64,000 nucleotides of DNA from Serinus canaria (Eukaryota; Chordata; Aves; Passeriformes; Fringillidae): contig NC_066326.1 in NCBI RefSeq assembly GCF_022539315.1, positions 10,804,601 to 10,868,600 on the forward strand, in the 5' to 3' direction. The notes below the pieces were generated by a model. That model searched no databases. It worked only from the letters and a program-made list of their open reading frames with translations, and was not told the DNA's origin. Position 1 is the first letter of the stretch, and each line of letters starts with the position of its first letter. The translations under genes were made by a program, and so were the position numbers. Of this stretch, positions 28,901-43,900 are shown piece after piece.

Positions 28901-31900
28901 TCAGTAGGACAGTAACTACAGGCACCAACTATAGTAATTAGTTGACATTCATATGCCCAACACTTTCAGATCTTTAATACTTCCATTCTGAAAAAAATTC
29001 AGGAAACAATCATCTCATAAAAACCACACAAAATGTAGAACTAAAAGAAGAACAAACGGGGAAGATAACTTGTGCAACCTCCACCATCTAATTCTGTTTC
29101 TTACAAATTGTTTCTTATTTTGATAACTCAGCATGTACCAGCCCCACAAGCATGCAAAGAGATAAGTAGATATTTAAAGTCACTAATAACTGAAAGCTTG
29201 GAAGAGCTTTAAATGGAATCTTTAAAAACCAAAAGCATAAAAAACCACCAGAGGGTTCTGAGGGGCTTTATTTTTATTTACTAAAGACATACCATGCTAT
29301 TCACCTTCAAAGATCTCCGTGAAAATCAACACATGACAAGATTTTTTGAGTTAACTACTATTTCAAGAAAACTAAGGCACAAGCAAGATGCAACAATTTG
29401 TCCTGATTCATGCAGAAAATACTAGACAGGATCAGGACTGATAATAGAGACCCAAACCACAGAAGAAACCAAGATTTTCATCACCCATGTATTCAAGCAG
29501 ATTACCAAAAGGAAAACAGCCATGGTGTACTGACACTTGCCTGTTATTATCCTTCCAACAGGGCACAATCAGAAAATTATCTTAAAAGATCCAAGTGAAA
29601 TGGAATGAATGGTTACACTCATTTGAGATGTAGCAGCAAAAAAGCAATCCCTATTTCATTCTGAAGGCTCTAAGGGATTCAGGAAGCAGCAGGAATGGTG
29701 GAAAGCCACCCACCAAACCCAGGTAACTCATATTTCTTCCGGTGATTAACTCACTCTGGGTGTCAGCCTGCCACCTTTGACTGTCAGTGTGAAAAATCCA
29801 GTGTAAGCACTGAGAGGATTCTGAAGAAGGGAACAGAAACAATGGAAAAGAAGATGCAAGACACACAAAGCAAAGCTAAGAGTCACATCACCCTTTCTTT
29901 TCAGTAATAACCAGTGGCTGCAGCACTTATCCCTCTTTTGAGACACCAGTAAAATGGACTCATCTCATCAGTACTCACTTTTTCAAGCAGCACATCCAGA
30001 ATTAATATTCACAGGTTCTGTGACTGACATAATTGCAATTTAAAAAGGGCAATTAATCATCAGCCACGCTGGTGGCTGACTTGCCAGGCTGGGATCTTTT
30101 CTCTCAATACCTGCCAACAAACTCACAGGAGGCAAAAGCATCACATGTGCACAGAGCCAGGAAGTGCTGTTCTCCCTCTTGCCCCAATCCCAGGCTTATG
30201 GGGTTTGTAACTATTTTTTCTCCCATGCCTGCCCTATTGGAATAAGTCTCCCACCCTTTTCTGCAGCAGTCCTCTTACAAGGACCAACCAATCTCCCTTG
30301 CCATGTGGATAAGGAAAAAGCTTTTTCCACATTGCATCTCACTCATGTCAGCCAAGAGTGAGGCAATGGAACTTCAGCACCTACATCATGAAGCTCTCTT
30401 CCCTGTTTTCCTCATCTTTGCATAAACTAAATGTATATTTTTAAGAATGACATCTCAATCCCAGTCTTACTTGGAAAATGAATTACAAAGGTGAGAGCAC
30501 AGCCCCAGAGTATCAGATAACATAGCCAGATCATGGAAACATCAAACCTGGCAAGTGGATTTTATCAGATGAGTCAGAAAAGCCACTAAGTCAGTGTTTA
30601 CTTCCGTGCTCCTGTGGGAAGGTTTTCAGGCAAGTTGTACACAAAAACAAAAACCCAACAACTGTTCTGGGTATCAGTTAATCACTTTAAATTCTATGTG
30701 AGCACCCATTGCCTGATATGAAAGGTATTTCAACCAACAGCATTTAGAGAAGAGACATTTGGAAATGGTCAGTCATGTTCAAGTTCCCAGAAATAAAGAT
30801 CCAAGACTAAATTACTGTAGGGTGAGTATATAACCTCTTTAGGAAGTACATGTCTTCCTGAGAGGAAGAAACCCAAACTGACCACCATATTATGCCAGTC
30901 TTCTTATCTGGGAAGTACATAAACCACTACAGTTGTGAGTACCACAGAAAACAAGTATGAGATTGATGGTAAGATTTAGAGCTTAGCAACCTACAAGGTC
31001 TTCTAGTGACATACTTAACACTATGTCCTTGGGCCAAAGAAAATACTAACATACTTCCAGGCCAAAGGAATTTTGCTCTAACAGGTGCCACTGCTACCAG
31101 CCAGGTGCAGCAGAGACTGAGAATGAATGTTGTAACACAAGCTCTATAGTCCTCCCTTCCTCATTCCTGACAGTCAGCAACCAAAAATTGCCTTCATCGT
31201 AACAATACAAAGGAAAAAAATTCAGTGCTTTTGTATGTGCAAAATGTAATTTCAATCCTAAGAATTCAGTCAGGATAGAAGCTGGAGCACAATTACACAC
31301 TGCACGTCTTGGCCAGAGCTCCAAACAAAGGTAGTTGGCAGAACTTCTCTGTCAGCAGATAACACCAACAAATGGCCTCATTTCCATCTATTATAAGATA
31401 ATACACAGGCTGTGCTTCCTCATACCTTCCTCATTTCTATCAGGTCCTTCTCAAGATTTGCTCTCTCTTTGACACAGGCTCCAGGTGCTCTTCATCCACA
31501 AACCTCAGCGCATCATTGCAAGTTAAATGAGGTGTCTCCAGCCCAGTCCTCTCAGCTTTGTGAAATTAGACAAGTACAATTATGAGCCCCCTCTGGCTTT
31601 TTCTGCCTTCATTTTGCAAGGGTTTAGAAATCTTACATAGATCACTTTATTCCCAAACAGACCTTTACCTTTCAATGACACAAGTATCATGCTGCCCACA
31701 TAACCTCGACTCAGATCAGGCTGACCTTGTCCTCTCCTTTAAGAAAATCACTCCTGAATAAACAAGTGTGTGGTGTTAAACAGCAGGTATTTCACTCAAG
31801 CATGCATCTTCTCCCAGTTCAGGAGTAAATATCCTGAATCTCTGTTTCCTCACAATGACTGGCTGAATCAATAATTTTTACTGGGCTCTTCTGCACTCTG

Positions 31901-34900
31901 AGAGGGTGTTTACCAAAAAGGAGGGAGGGGGAGAAAAAAAAATATAATTAGAAAGAATCTTCCTTAAACACAAACAGGGTTTGTGGGCTGCTGCCCAGGA
32001 TCGCTTATGCTTCATTTCTTGCACATCTTCAAAAGAAAAACAAATACTTACGCTTCCAAATTTCCCCAGCTCCTGTAAACTTTATGTCTCCAATCAGCAC
32101 CTGCTCACATCTTTATCTTCAAGCCAGTATTATGAAGTTTTGATAAGCTTTCTCCTTCCCAACGTCTCTCACTCCGCACAGATAAAAACCACTAATAGAA
32201 GACTGAGACCAAAATCCTTGCCTCTTCTATTGCTTACATTTAGCAATCAGCAACTGTCTGAGTATTGTGAGACCCAAAGCACTGCCATGTATTACACACT
32301 TATCTCTGCAAAACCACCCTGCACAAGTGACAACTTCCAGCCAGGGGGGAGGGGGAGTTGTGCAGCTTTGTGATAATTAAAGCATAGACGAGTGTCACTG
32401 CTGTAGATAATTATGCATTAGCAGTGAAATTACTTAATGGAATTAAATAAACTAAGCCAAATGCTTTGTTTTAAAGTGAATTTAGGGTCTGCAAAAGGTG
32501 CCCAACTGACAGCCCAGGAGAGCAAGAATGACAGTCTTCCATGATTCACAGAAACCACACAACCCCAGCACAGCCTGGCAGGCTTCCACCTCCACCCAGG
32601 TAAAAGGAGAGCAGAGGAGAAGCTAAGGAAAATTTCAGCCTTCTCAGTCAGTCAGGCTCTGATCTATCTGATGAGCACCCACACAGGGATCAGGTAGTCA
32701 GTAAGCAGAGAGGAACAAATGACTGGACTAATTTCCTAAGAAAATAAACCAGCTCTGACAAAATGGGTTAGTTTAAACCACAGCCCAACCCCACAAGCAC
32801 CCATGAGGAAAAGAAAAATTAATCAATATCAGTACAGACAAGACTCCAACCAACAACAGAAACAACAGGATCAGTAGGTACATGGCCCACAATGAAACCA
32901 CCTCCTCCCACCAAACCCATGAGGCCTTTCCCCATCCTCTCCTCTTGCCTCACCAACTGCCCACCTACACACAACTCCCATCACTGGGCTCATCTAGATG
33001 GCTTCAACAGCATTCTCCTGCTTGTTAGAACAAGGACTCTCAAGGTCAGTCAGAATTTATAAGGCAGCCATTTCATCTTTTGTGCTTCTCTGGCTACATT
33101 CCTTCCTAAAAGATGCTGAACAGTGGAGATTCTGCTGGGTCTGAAAGCCCTGCCAACACCAGGGCCAATTAGGAGTTTCAGGATGATGCATATTAAAGTT
33201 ATTATGGGAGGCAGTTATGCAGGCAGAATAAATCTTAACTGAACCTTTAAGTGGGTTTTATGACTTGTTTCTCCTTCTTGAAAACAGATGAAAAGATACA
33301 AATCTCCTGCCTAAGAATCTGAAGGAATTCCAGTCAACCACCAGCTTCTGTCTCAAAAGAAGATTCTGTGCTAAAAGCAATAATTCATTTCAGCCAAGGC
33401 CAGCTAGATCATCTTTATGTTTTTAAGCTCCAAATTACTTAAATCAGTCAGAAACTTACCATATCAGTGAAGACTGACCTGAAATACTACCTTTACAAAA
33501 GCACTGCAGATACATTTCAAACTTCTGCTGAGAGAAACTCCATTTTTCTTCACTACTGGCCTTCTCAGTCTACACAGTCTAATTGCAGACAGTCAGAGCC
33601 AAAGAGACACAGATGCAATAGGAAATGTTTACAGAGCAGGTTTTGGAGAGTATCTCATTAGAAGGCCAGGGTGTAGGTCAAATCAGGGAATCCTAAAGAG
33701 GGTCTGAGAAATGGAGGCAGCAATCTCTGTTTTGATTGCAAACGTGAGATGTCATTAGGACAACATCTGCCACTCTCTCCACAACTTCCAAAACCAAACT
33801 TGCTCTCAACAGCTGTTATCCACCCCTCCAAGAAACATTGCTAGAAACCAACTGGAGAAGAAAGAGCAATCAGAGGTGGCTGAGAACATACCACACCATT
33901 TGTGTGAAAACCTGCTCTGTCTTCACCAGCCTTGTCCTCCCTCTGCAGCCTGAACACAGAGCAATGTCACAAGTTCTAGATCTGTACATTAAGCAGGAAA
34001 GAGAACCCCATGGTCAGAAAATAAAAGACAGAAGCAGTTTGTAAATTAAGTCAGTACACAGTGGCCTCACAACTCCAAATGATGACAGACAAGGGGCAAT
34101 GTTTTTAAATTGAAAGAGGGCAGGTTTAGAGTAGATGTTAGGGAGAAATTCGTTACTCAAAGGGTTATGAAGCACTGCAACAGGTTGTGCAAGAGAAGCG
34201 TGGATGCCCCATCCTTGGTAATGTTCAAGGCCAGGTTGGATGGGGCCCTGAGCAACCTGATCTAGATAATGAAATCCCTGTCCATGGCAGGACAGTTGGA
34301 ATTAGATAATCCTTACGGTCCTTTCCAGTCCAAACTATTTTGTGATTGTACAATTTCTGTAGGAAGCAACGGATTCCAAAAACTTAGTGTAAACTCACCC
34401 AGAAAAATATTATGGTAATTCCTGGAGAACTCCTAGAGTCAGAAAGAAAACAAATAAGCAAAAACTTCGAGACATTTCATTGGAATGCAAGCAATTTGAG
34501 GGCTCAGCAGTTCCTGCTCCACCCCTGGAAAGGAGACTTCATGGTGTCCCTTCAGTGCCACCTTCAGGAAATACTCACTGCTGCTTTCCAAATGCTCTCG
34601 ACACTGCTGGAAAACTGTATGAACTCAGCGAAGGCATCATCACTGGCAGGCAACTGAGGTACACATTAAACATATTTTAGTTCCAAAATAAGGGTATTAC
34701 AACGAGAATCACACCCCAAAGAACTGCAAAACAGAGCACAGATGTGCTTGTTATTGCAAGATCAATACCCAGAACAGCTGCTGAACTGAGCAGTGGGTTT
34801 GACCCCAAATATGAAATGTAATTCATCTTTCATTCAGATTCTGCATGATGCAGGTGATAGATTTTCCCAAATCCTACATTCAAAGGGATATTGATGAGGA

Positions 34901-37900
34901 TATGCTGTTTGTGGATTGTTTATCAGACTCCCTAAAGGCTCACTTGAAAAGCCAAAAAAAACTCTCCCTCAAATTATAAAAACCAAGCTATCAAAACTGC
35001 TTTGGTAATGAAAGCAGAAAGTTTGACAAGAATTCAGAGTCAGTAATGAAGTGAAAAATATAATGCATGGGTCAAAAAAGGCATTCTAATATCATTTATT
35101 TATTTACACACACGCCTGCACAAGATGTACCTTAAGCTTCTGGACAGTGTATTGACTTAGCAGTAGATGACATGAATTTTCAAAGAGGAAACTTAGCTCC
35201 CAATCGCTGCATCATAGCTCTTAGAACAGGCAGATGACTCGATGACCGGCACAGTGGGGCCTCACCAAGCTCAACAGCAACATCTACTGGGCAACAAGCA
35301 ACTACAGGAAATTCGTCTGAGTATATGAAAGTTTGTTACTCCTTCTTATAAACATGTGAACTTTTGCTACAGTTTTAGAATGCCCAGTAAGATACATTTC
35401 TTGTACAAAAAGCAGATGTAACTTTTAAACAGGTAAAAGATAAAATTTTTGGGTTTTATGACTTGGTAAAGGTAAAATTTTTCCTAGGTTTGCATGTGCA
35501 TGTGGTCAGAAAAACCTATCATCTACCATTACCTGCTCACCAAGATACCTCACAGTACAACACTGAAATTGAGAGGGATTAAAATTCCTCTGAGCTGGAG
35601 AAAATCTCTTTTGTCTAGCTGATTCAACCACACCTGAAAACAGCCATGGTACGCCTTGAGCTACTTTCTCTCCTAAAGGAGCAGCCTGCACTTGCAAGGC
35701 CTGAGGCAGGGAAGTATTTATCAACCACATTAGTCCCATGCACACAGAGGAGAATGGCAGCTAAGACCATTAGTGCTTCTCTCTCTGTAGGTACTTCTCA
35801 TACTCCTTATTAAGCTCAGAAAAAAAGCCTGCTATGGCAGGATGACATTGGAGCATAAGCACAGGTAATGGTCCCCACTTAATCTGGGCACACACTGACA
35901 CTCCACCCACATTAATTACAATGAAAACTCTTCTTTTTACACCAGATGCATGAAATTTGATGGACTACTTCTAAACTAGTGGGGAAAAAAAAAGAAAATG
36001 CAAGTGGTTGGCAACAGCTTCAAGGCTGCATTTAGATATTCAGCACAATTTGGAACAAGGGCAGTGACCTGAGATGTGGCTTCTTGACAGCCATCAGATG
36101 GGAAAGGGTGTTGATTTATCCCACTTCTGTTCCCAGGAAAGGAACAGCATCAAAATCTTACTTGACCATGGAACCACCTCTTTTTGCAGATCACTGTTTA
36201 ACAGGAAATCACAGGCAAGCAGCTTTTTAACAGAACTCTATGATAACCTTCAGTAACACTAAGCTTTGAAAAATTACACTGCAAAATGCTGAGTCTTGAC
36301 CAGGAAACAGCACAGCAGCTGGGAGGACAACTTTTTAAATGATAGAAAACTATAGGCTGGACTGATGTTCATTATCTTTAAAATTGTAGCTGGCTTTGCA
36401 GTTTAAAGTTCTAATGGTTTTTTGAATTTTTTACTTGAAATTCTTTTATGCTGAAAAATTAGGAAAAAGGGTTTAAGAAACATGCAAGTTTATTTTCAGC
36501 TGATATAGTGATTGTTGTTATTGTTGTTGCTTTGGGAGGAGTTTTTCTGATTTGGGTTTTTTTCAGGGTGCTGCTTTGTGTGGTTTGTTGGTTTTGAGGA
36601 TTTGGTTGTTTTGGTTTGGCATTTTTAACATATCTTTATTTCCAATCTCCATTTTTCCACACTTAGCTGTTAAACTAGGAGAGAAGAGCATATGAAAATA
36701 CAAAAATGAGTGATTACTCAAGTCTCCAGCTGGTAAGGGAGCAGCTTTTGTAAGGAACCTTTTGTGCATTGGAAGTTCGGAAGCTGGGGGTGGGGGGCAG
36801 CCAGAGTCTCAGCATGACAGTGCCAATTACAGCTACAACAAGATGAACCAAGGAACAAATCCATTCTGCTCAGAGGATGGAGAGAAAAGAAGAGACATGA
36901 ACCTGTATCTTTGAAAAAATAAAGGGGCTTAAAATCATCTACCAGACAGTGAACCACTTTTTCCATGGCAAAAGCATTAGGCTGAAGATGCAGTGAATGT
37001 AAACGGCAAGCTCTCAGTCCTAATTGGAAGAGCACTGGTTATTTAACAAATGTATCCTTAGTCTAATGTTCTATTCAAGTAAATATTAAAACTTTTTTTA
37101 AGCTCTTTTCTTTTGGACAGTAATTATACATAGCCCTGCTCAGTCTGTTTGATCAATTTTTACTCGGTTCCTACTGTATCATCCTTCAAGTTTGCCCATT
37201 ATCACAAAGTCTTCAAGGCTAAAAAAGCTCTAAACCCCCTAGGTAATGCACAGACAGGAAAAAAAAAAGCAGCTAACTCTAATTCCTTCCCTTCCTCATA
37301 AGCTTGCAGGTGGTTCTATTTTCATTGTCTAAAAATCAAAGTCATCAGCTCATTTCCTTCCCCTTAGTACAGTCCCTTTTAAGAAGCTACTTTCCATCAT
37401 GTTTTACTCAGCACTCATAAATAATACAGATAATTGCAGATGGCCATAGCAAACAAGCAGAGAAAGTATACAGATACAGCAGAAAGAAAAAAATAAAAAT
37501 TCTGATATGCTCCAAAAGCAGAAAGAATTCCTGGCAAATAGAAGCAGCTGTATCCAGGTCTTTTTTTTTTTGTTGATGTACAGCAATCAGAGAGCCAAAA
37601 ATAATAAAGGGACAGACTTTAGACAAAGCTACATAAAGGTGCTGGCAACTCAGTTCCTTCTGCAGCCACACATTTCCTACCTCATCCTCATGTGCAAAAC
37701 AGTTATTTCTTGCCTAAAAATCTGCATTAGTAAGGAGGAATACTAGTCATAGAAAGATAAGTTTAAACCTGCTGAAACTCCAAAACAGATAAGCGGGGTT
37801 CAATTAGGAGGATATTATGCTGACTATAATAAGGAACTCAGAGGGTCCAGCCAGCCACCCAAGAGTTAACAACACGCTTTTCTCATCAAAACCTCTTCCA

Positions 37901-40900
37901 AGAGGTTAAGCACACAATAGACTATCTAAAGCACAGCTAGAAAGGCTGCTTGAAATTCCACACATGTGCCTCAGCAATGTATTTCTATTAATGTCCAGTG
38001 TGTGTCAGCGTGAAGATAAGGTACCAACATCGTGTCCAACCAGGCAGCCAGAGAATGGGACGCCGTGTAAAACATTGTCTGATGCTCAGGATCCCGGAGA
38101 ACAGCGGCGTTTGCAATCTCACCCGCTGCACACGTGCCTGATAACACCAACAACGAGGGGAGGCAGCAGGAGCAAACCATCCTGCAGCTTTGGGAAAGTA
38201 AAAGGATAGAGAGAGAAAGAAGGAAGTAAGCAAGAATTAAAATAAACATCAGCAAATTGGGGCAGGTTCAAGGATGGCCAACAGCAGCAGAGGCAATAAA
38301 CAAATGGGAAAAAAACCTCAGTGAATTTAAGTCTTTGCATCAGCTCACTATAACTGTTCTTTAAGGTGAGAAATAAAAAGTTTACATCAGTTTGTTTTGA
38401 TTACTCAGACCATACCATTTAGACTCAGTTTGATCTACTAGTATCATCCTACAAAGCCATTTGTACTGGGACTTGTGGAAGACACTGTATTTGAGGAAAC
38501 ATGATCTGGACCAGGACACACCTGCTCTGTTGGGCCTGGCTATGGCAGCTTGAGAAGCCCATGTGTTACCATGAGCAGCTGGTGCATTCCCTCTGGAATA
38601 CCCAAGCCAGTTGTGCTGTGCACTGACAGGTGCTATCACACAGATACATTCCAGCCCATCAGGAATCTTACCACTAGCTGAAGAGTTTGCTAATTTAATC
38701 TGTAATTTACCTATGCTTGAGAAAGGTAAATTGTATGTGGATGAAGGGGTGGAATGCAGTGATTCCAACTGGGACACTACAGTTCATGGAAGAGTGGTGA
38801 TCCATGGAAGAGTTAAGATACAGAATGGCCTTTGGGCCTGTCTTGTGCTGCTTATGCCCCCTCAATGAGCTGAAATTCTGCTCTAATTGCAGAATTCTCT
38901 ACTACACAGTAGTCTGACAGCAGAATAAGAAGACCAGTTTTGCTGGACCAGTCACAGAAAAATATCAACTATTATTCTCCTATTTCTTTATAAATTTTAT
39001 CTTTTGTAGTTATAAATAAGGGAAAATGAGGGCTAATCTCATATTTAACTTCCTAAAGTAAAGCCTTCTTAGGCTTCACAGTAACCCTAAGTCAGAGCAA
39101 CTCAATTTTGAAGAAGTTTCTGTGGAGTTATAAAAGTTATAAAAACTTGGTAGACAAAAAAAAAAAAGTGTGAAATATGGGCATGGAAAATTGAAGGCAA
39201 GACAGGGGAACTAGACAGCACCCCAGACAACTTCAATTTGTTGCAGCTGTTGGATTTTAAAAAAGGCCAACCTTGTGATAAGGTCTCTTAGCTCAAGAGA
39301 CTACAAAAATGAGAAGCTCAAAAGACCATCAGCTGCTGAAATCCGCAAAAACTCTCCAAACACAAATTAACCTTCAGTCAGGAGATAAAAGACTAGCTGC
39401 AGAAATTGAAAGTTATTAAAAAATGCTATAAATGTCTGACAAATCAGAGCAGCAGTAGCAGGAAAATAAGCAGTACATAGGCAGAATCTTACCCTTAGCC
39501 AGGTAACACTTCTCCTTCCCTCAAGAGAAGAGGAGGTTCTCTTTTGCATTGGCTGTGTTTTCAATTTCTGCCTTTATTGTAGTGCACACTCTCCAAAATT
39601 GCTTTAGTTAAATTTAGACCTCACTGATGCTCCAGAGAACAGAAGTTATTAGCTTGCTGGAGGTAGAAGACATGTAGATAGAGCCTCACCATGCCAAGCT
39701 TAAATTTAATGCAAACCTTCCCAAAGTCCATCATTTAACACTTCAATATTACTTTCTATAGGGTTCCCTTCAATGTTTAATGTTTTAATGGTTTCACTAA
39801 GTAATTCTTTCACTGAAGAAATATACTTTTATAGTGGAAGGTAGCAGACAAAGAGGAGCCCAATTGTAGGGAAAAGGAGGGATGTTCTGGCCTGAGACTA
39901 TAGAATAACAGACCACTAATTTTAAAGTCTCCCCATACTAATATGTTTTCTTCAGGAGAAAGTCTGGAAGAGTGTGTCAGGCTCATACAGCAAGATTGAG
40001 AGGGATACAAGGCACAAGGACTGAAGCTATTTAAATCCCCCTGTCAATAGTTTGCAACATTTGGTAATAAATCATTAAGTCTCAAACCTAAAAATACATC
40101 TTTCCATTTGTATCAACATATTTAAAAGGCAGCTTTATTTAATTAGTGAAAGAATTAGCTGTCAATTAGTGAGAGCAATCAAAAATAACTGCATTGCAAG
40201 TTCCAGCCCAAGACACTGCCACTCTTGCTAACCTAGTTAGGACCCTACTGGTTCTGCAGGCACTGAGGGCAGGTCTGGGTGTTTGACATACAGCCTGTGA
40301 ATGCTCTGCAAAGAGCCAAACCACAGCAAAACAAGTTCACGAGGAGGTGCTGCCCCCACAACTGTAGGTAGGAATAAAGATTCTAATAACTAAATGCACT
40401 TATTTTCTAAGGAAAACATAAAAAGCAATCTAAAAAAAAGCTATCATTCATAAACACATATGGATACCTGTTGCTAACAACTTCAACATCAATGAAAATC
40501 AAACTGAGCGGGCTTTTTCCTCATTTCCCACTATTATTTAAAACAAGCCTCCATACTTTCAGATTTCAATCAATGTTTTCTGCCTCACCTATAAAAAACT
40601 ACAACCAAGAAGTGTTTACAGAAAATAAAAAGCCAGGAAACACCAAACCTCATGTGTTAGCCATGTCACCTCCCAGAACCAACCTTTTTTCTACACACGG
40701 GTTTACAACTTTAGAGAAGGAAGGGCTCAGCTCAGTGGGCTGTGTTTTAGCTGTAGAGCCAACACAACCAAATAAACTGTCCCTGAGGTGAACAGACTCC
40801 AAACCATACTGCAAAGCTCACAGAGACAATACCTTTCATTACATCAACTCAAATAAACAGGAACAAAAAAAAGAGACAAGTTTTGACAATAGAGACCTGA

Positions 40901-43900
40901 CCTTGAAACCAGCAGTGTCACTCCACTGATGGCTCCACACTGTCACAGTTCCAACAAACACCATGCTACTGCTGGGCCTCATCCGGTCACTACAGCTTGT
41001 CACAATGGCAGGGGATTACACACAACAAAACCCCAGTTAATCTAGGAATGCTTACCTATGGCTAATCAGCCAGGATGAAGCTGATCCCCAGCTTATCACA
41101 AAGTAAATGAAAGCCTTCACAAACAAAATCATGTTCAGCACAGCTTCTAAAACAATCTTCAGTACCAGCTCAGCTGCATCTACTGCTGACTCTGATCAAC
41201 AACAGTGGGCAATTCACAGCAAAAAACCCCACAAGATTCACTCAAAGCTTTATCAACTACCAAGAATACAAAGGAAACTTTCCACAAATAGGCTGATTGG
41301 ATCATTCTTCCATCCCTACAGGTGAAAAAGAAAATATTTGATGACTCCCTAATACCAAAATTAGCTTCCATTGTAGCAATCTATGAACTGGCTATTTATG
41401 CTGTTTACAGCAATTTCAAGCAGTTTTACTTCCACATTCCTTGAAATGGAGAAGAAAACATACCAGTTAAAATGTCAGCAGCCCAATATACACTAAATCA
41501 AGGGTAGAAGTGTCCAAAGTATGCTACAGCAAAGCCCAAGAGTTCAGAAAGCCACATTCACAAGGTGACACCGTTATCAAAACCCACTGCTTGATCAAAG
41601 GCATTCCCAATCACTCATTCTTCCTGAATCCCATCTTTCCTGAATCAAGAAAAGATGAGAGGCTCTGAGAAACAAAGAGATTACATCTGGGCAAGAAATC
41701 ATCTGAAAGAATTCAACAGCCTATGACCAATTATAATCAGCTATTGGAGCAATCTGAAACACACCCATATTCTTGTATTTCCTTTCATGCTCATTTGAGC
41801 CAAGCTGGTCACAACAGTGAGTAGGCATGATCAGAAACACTGGGACTAGCAAGACATCCATCATAGACTGCTGGATAAACCTTCCAGCAATTATGAATTC
41901 TCTGCCCAGTCTGTTTTCACACAGCAGCCAGTGCCCATCAGTCTTGCCTGAAACAGCTGGTCATAGTGCAATGTCTGTCCTACCATCACCCCATTTCTGA
42001 ACTTGCTCTTTCAAAGTGAGAAGGAAGACGACAACTTTTGGTCAATAACTCTGACAAAGCCATTATATTTGGGGTATTTAATGGGGAGATAAGAACTTGA
42101 GGGCTTTGCACAAATCATATTAGTTCAATGCTCAAATCCGGGTAATGCTTCTTTTCAAAGTATTAATTTCATTTATTCTATTTGCTCTCCCTCTGTCCTG
42201 ATAACACAAGTGCACATGGCCTCTAAATGAGATCCTCCTATTTTATAAGTTATAATCCTCCCTTTCTAGAGTAGTAATGAGACGTCTTCGCCTAATCGCG
42301 TTTATTCCCCCCCAGCTTCTGCTTTTATCCATCCCCATTCCACATTGATTTGTCTTAAAGGTCTCAGTGAAAGCCACCAGGCACACAGTCACTGGCTCCA
42401 AGAGGCTCCTGATGCACGTGCTGCTCAACCTTCAGAGATTACAAAAGCAAAAAGGAGGGAAAAGAGCAGCTTTGTTTGCAAAGTTTCCTTTATTGGTAGG
42501 AAGGAGGGGAAGAAAACAAACCTGAAAGAACTGAGAAGTTAAGAGAAGACACTTTGATTAACTGGGAATGAAAAAAGAAAGATTTCTCGCATAGGGGAAT
42601 GGTGAGACTATTCACAACATAGTCGAGCAATTAAATACACCTTGACTGACAACTTTGCAAGTTCCTCATGCTAGAAATAGAAAAGGATTTAAAGATAGCT
42701 GTGTTAATTCTTGGGTATTTCACATGAGACTTAAGGCACGGCACCAGCATTAGTTAAACACCCTAGGCCTTGCTCTGAAATACTGTACATATAATCCTTG
42801 TTGTGCTGTAAGTACCCACAGCATTAAATTATTCAAAGAGTCCACTCAGCACCATGATCCTGCACAAACAAATAAAACATTTTATCTCTAATACAAATTG
42901 GGGAGAGTTCTTCTACAGCAGCTTAGCAGACTACTTCCATTTGAGCCAGTCCCCAGGGTTAATGAAAAAGCCATATTCACTCAAAGAGGAAAGTGAATGT
43001 TGCACTATTACTTACAGAGCTGTTTTGCTTCTTAAACTAAAGCTGTGAGGAGTTTTACTCAAAACCTAAGGTATCTAGAAGCTAAGTACCTTCTTCAAAG
43101 TCATTAAAAGAAAAAGAAAGGTCACAACAAAAATGTAGAAAAGGACCCAGGTACTTAACTCTAAATCCCTCTTGAAAACAGAACACTTCAAGGAGAAAAA
43201 AAATTTAGCTAAACAAAATATACAAACCACAATAAAATAACAATAAGTTTTAATCTGCACCCTGCCCCATAAACAATCAAGTAACTGGCCCCAGAAGCTG
43301 ACAGCAAGTTTCATATCAAAGGTTAATTCTAGTCCACCCTCTCTTTGTGTGCACCATGTAATAACACTGAAGTGCTTATAGCAATATTTCCAATAATAAA
43401 AGTCAGCGAGTGAAAGCCATAAAGAACAGATTAAATGACATGCAATGTTCAGCACAACCACAATGAAATCACTTCAAAATACAGCTATGGTACTTGCATT
43501 TATACAAGTGGTATGGTTACAGGGGAATGTTCCAGCACTGCTGCAGACAACAGTACAAAAAAGAGCTACTAATCACTGAACTATTGATATGTTAAGAGCA
43601 CAGGGCAGCTCAAGATCTTAATGCAAATACTAGAAAAATGAATAAAACTTTCTAATTATATGTGGCATGGTTTTCAATTTTTACCAAACTAAGTGCTGCT
43701 TAAGAAGCAAATTATTAATTTGTTATTGCTTTCATGGGAGTTGCCTTATTTTTCATCTCATTTCCTTAATAGGTCACAACAACAACAAAAACAACCCTGA
43801 AAGTTTCTTCCTTATAAATGTAAGCAGATGACTTTCATTGCTATCTGCACCTGGATTACCCCTAGATACCTTGAGTTCCACTACTATCTTCTACCTGAAA

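Noticed and set aside
31981..32373. 130-codon plus-strand frame
   Set aside because: Ser/Leu/Gln-rich, unspliced, inside an intron and without recognisable domain. Consistent with chance.
42280..42320. Small CpG group followed by a C-rich tract and CAG that looks like a splice acceptor
   Set aside because: No coding frame of interest follows and only a handful of CpGs are present.
43075..43461. 128-codon minus-strand frame with apparent membrane segments
   Set aside because: Same composition effect from A-rich plus-strand sequence. No conserved motif.
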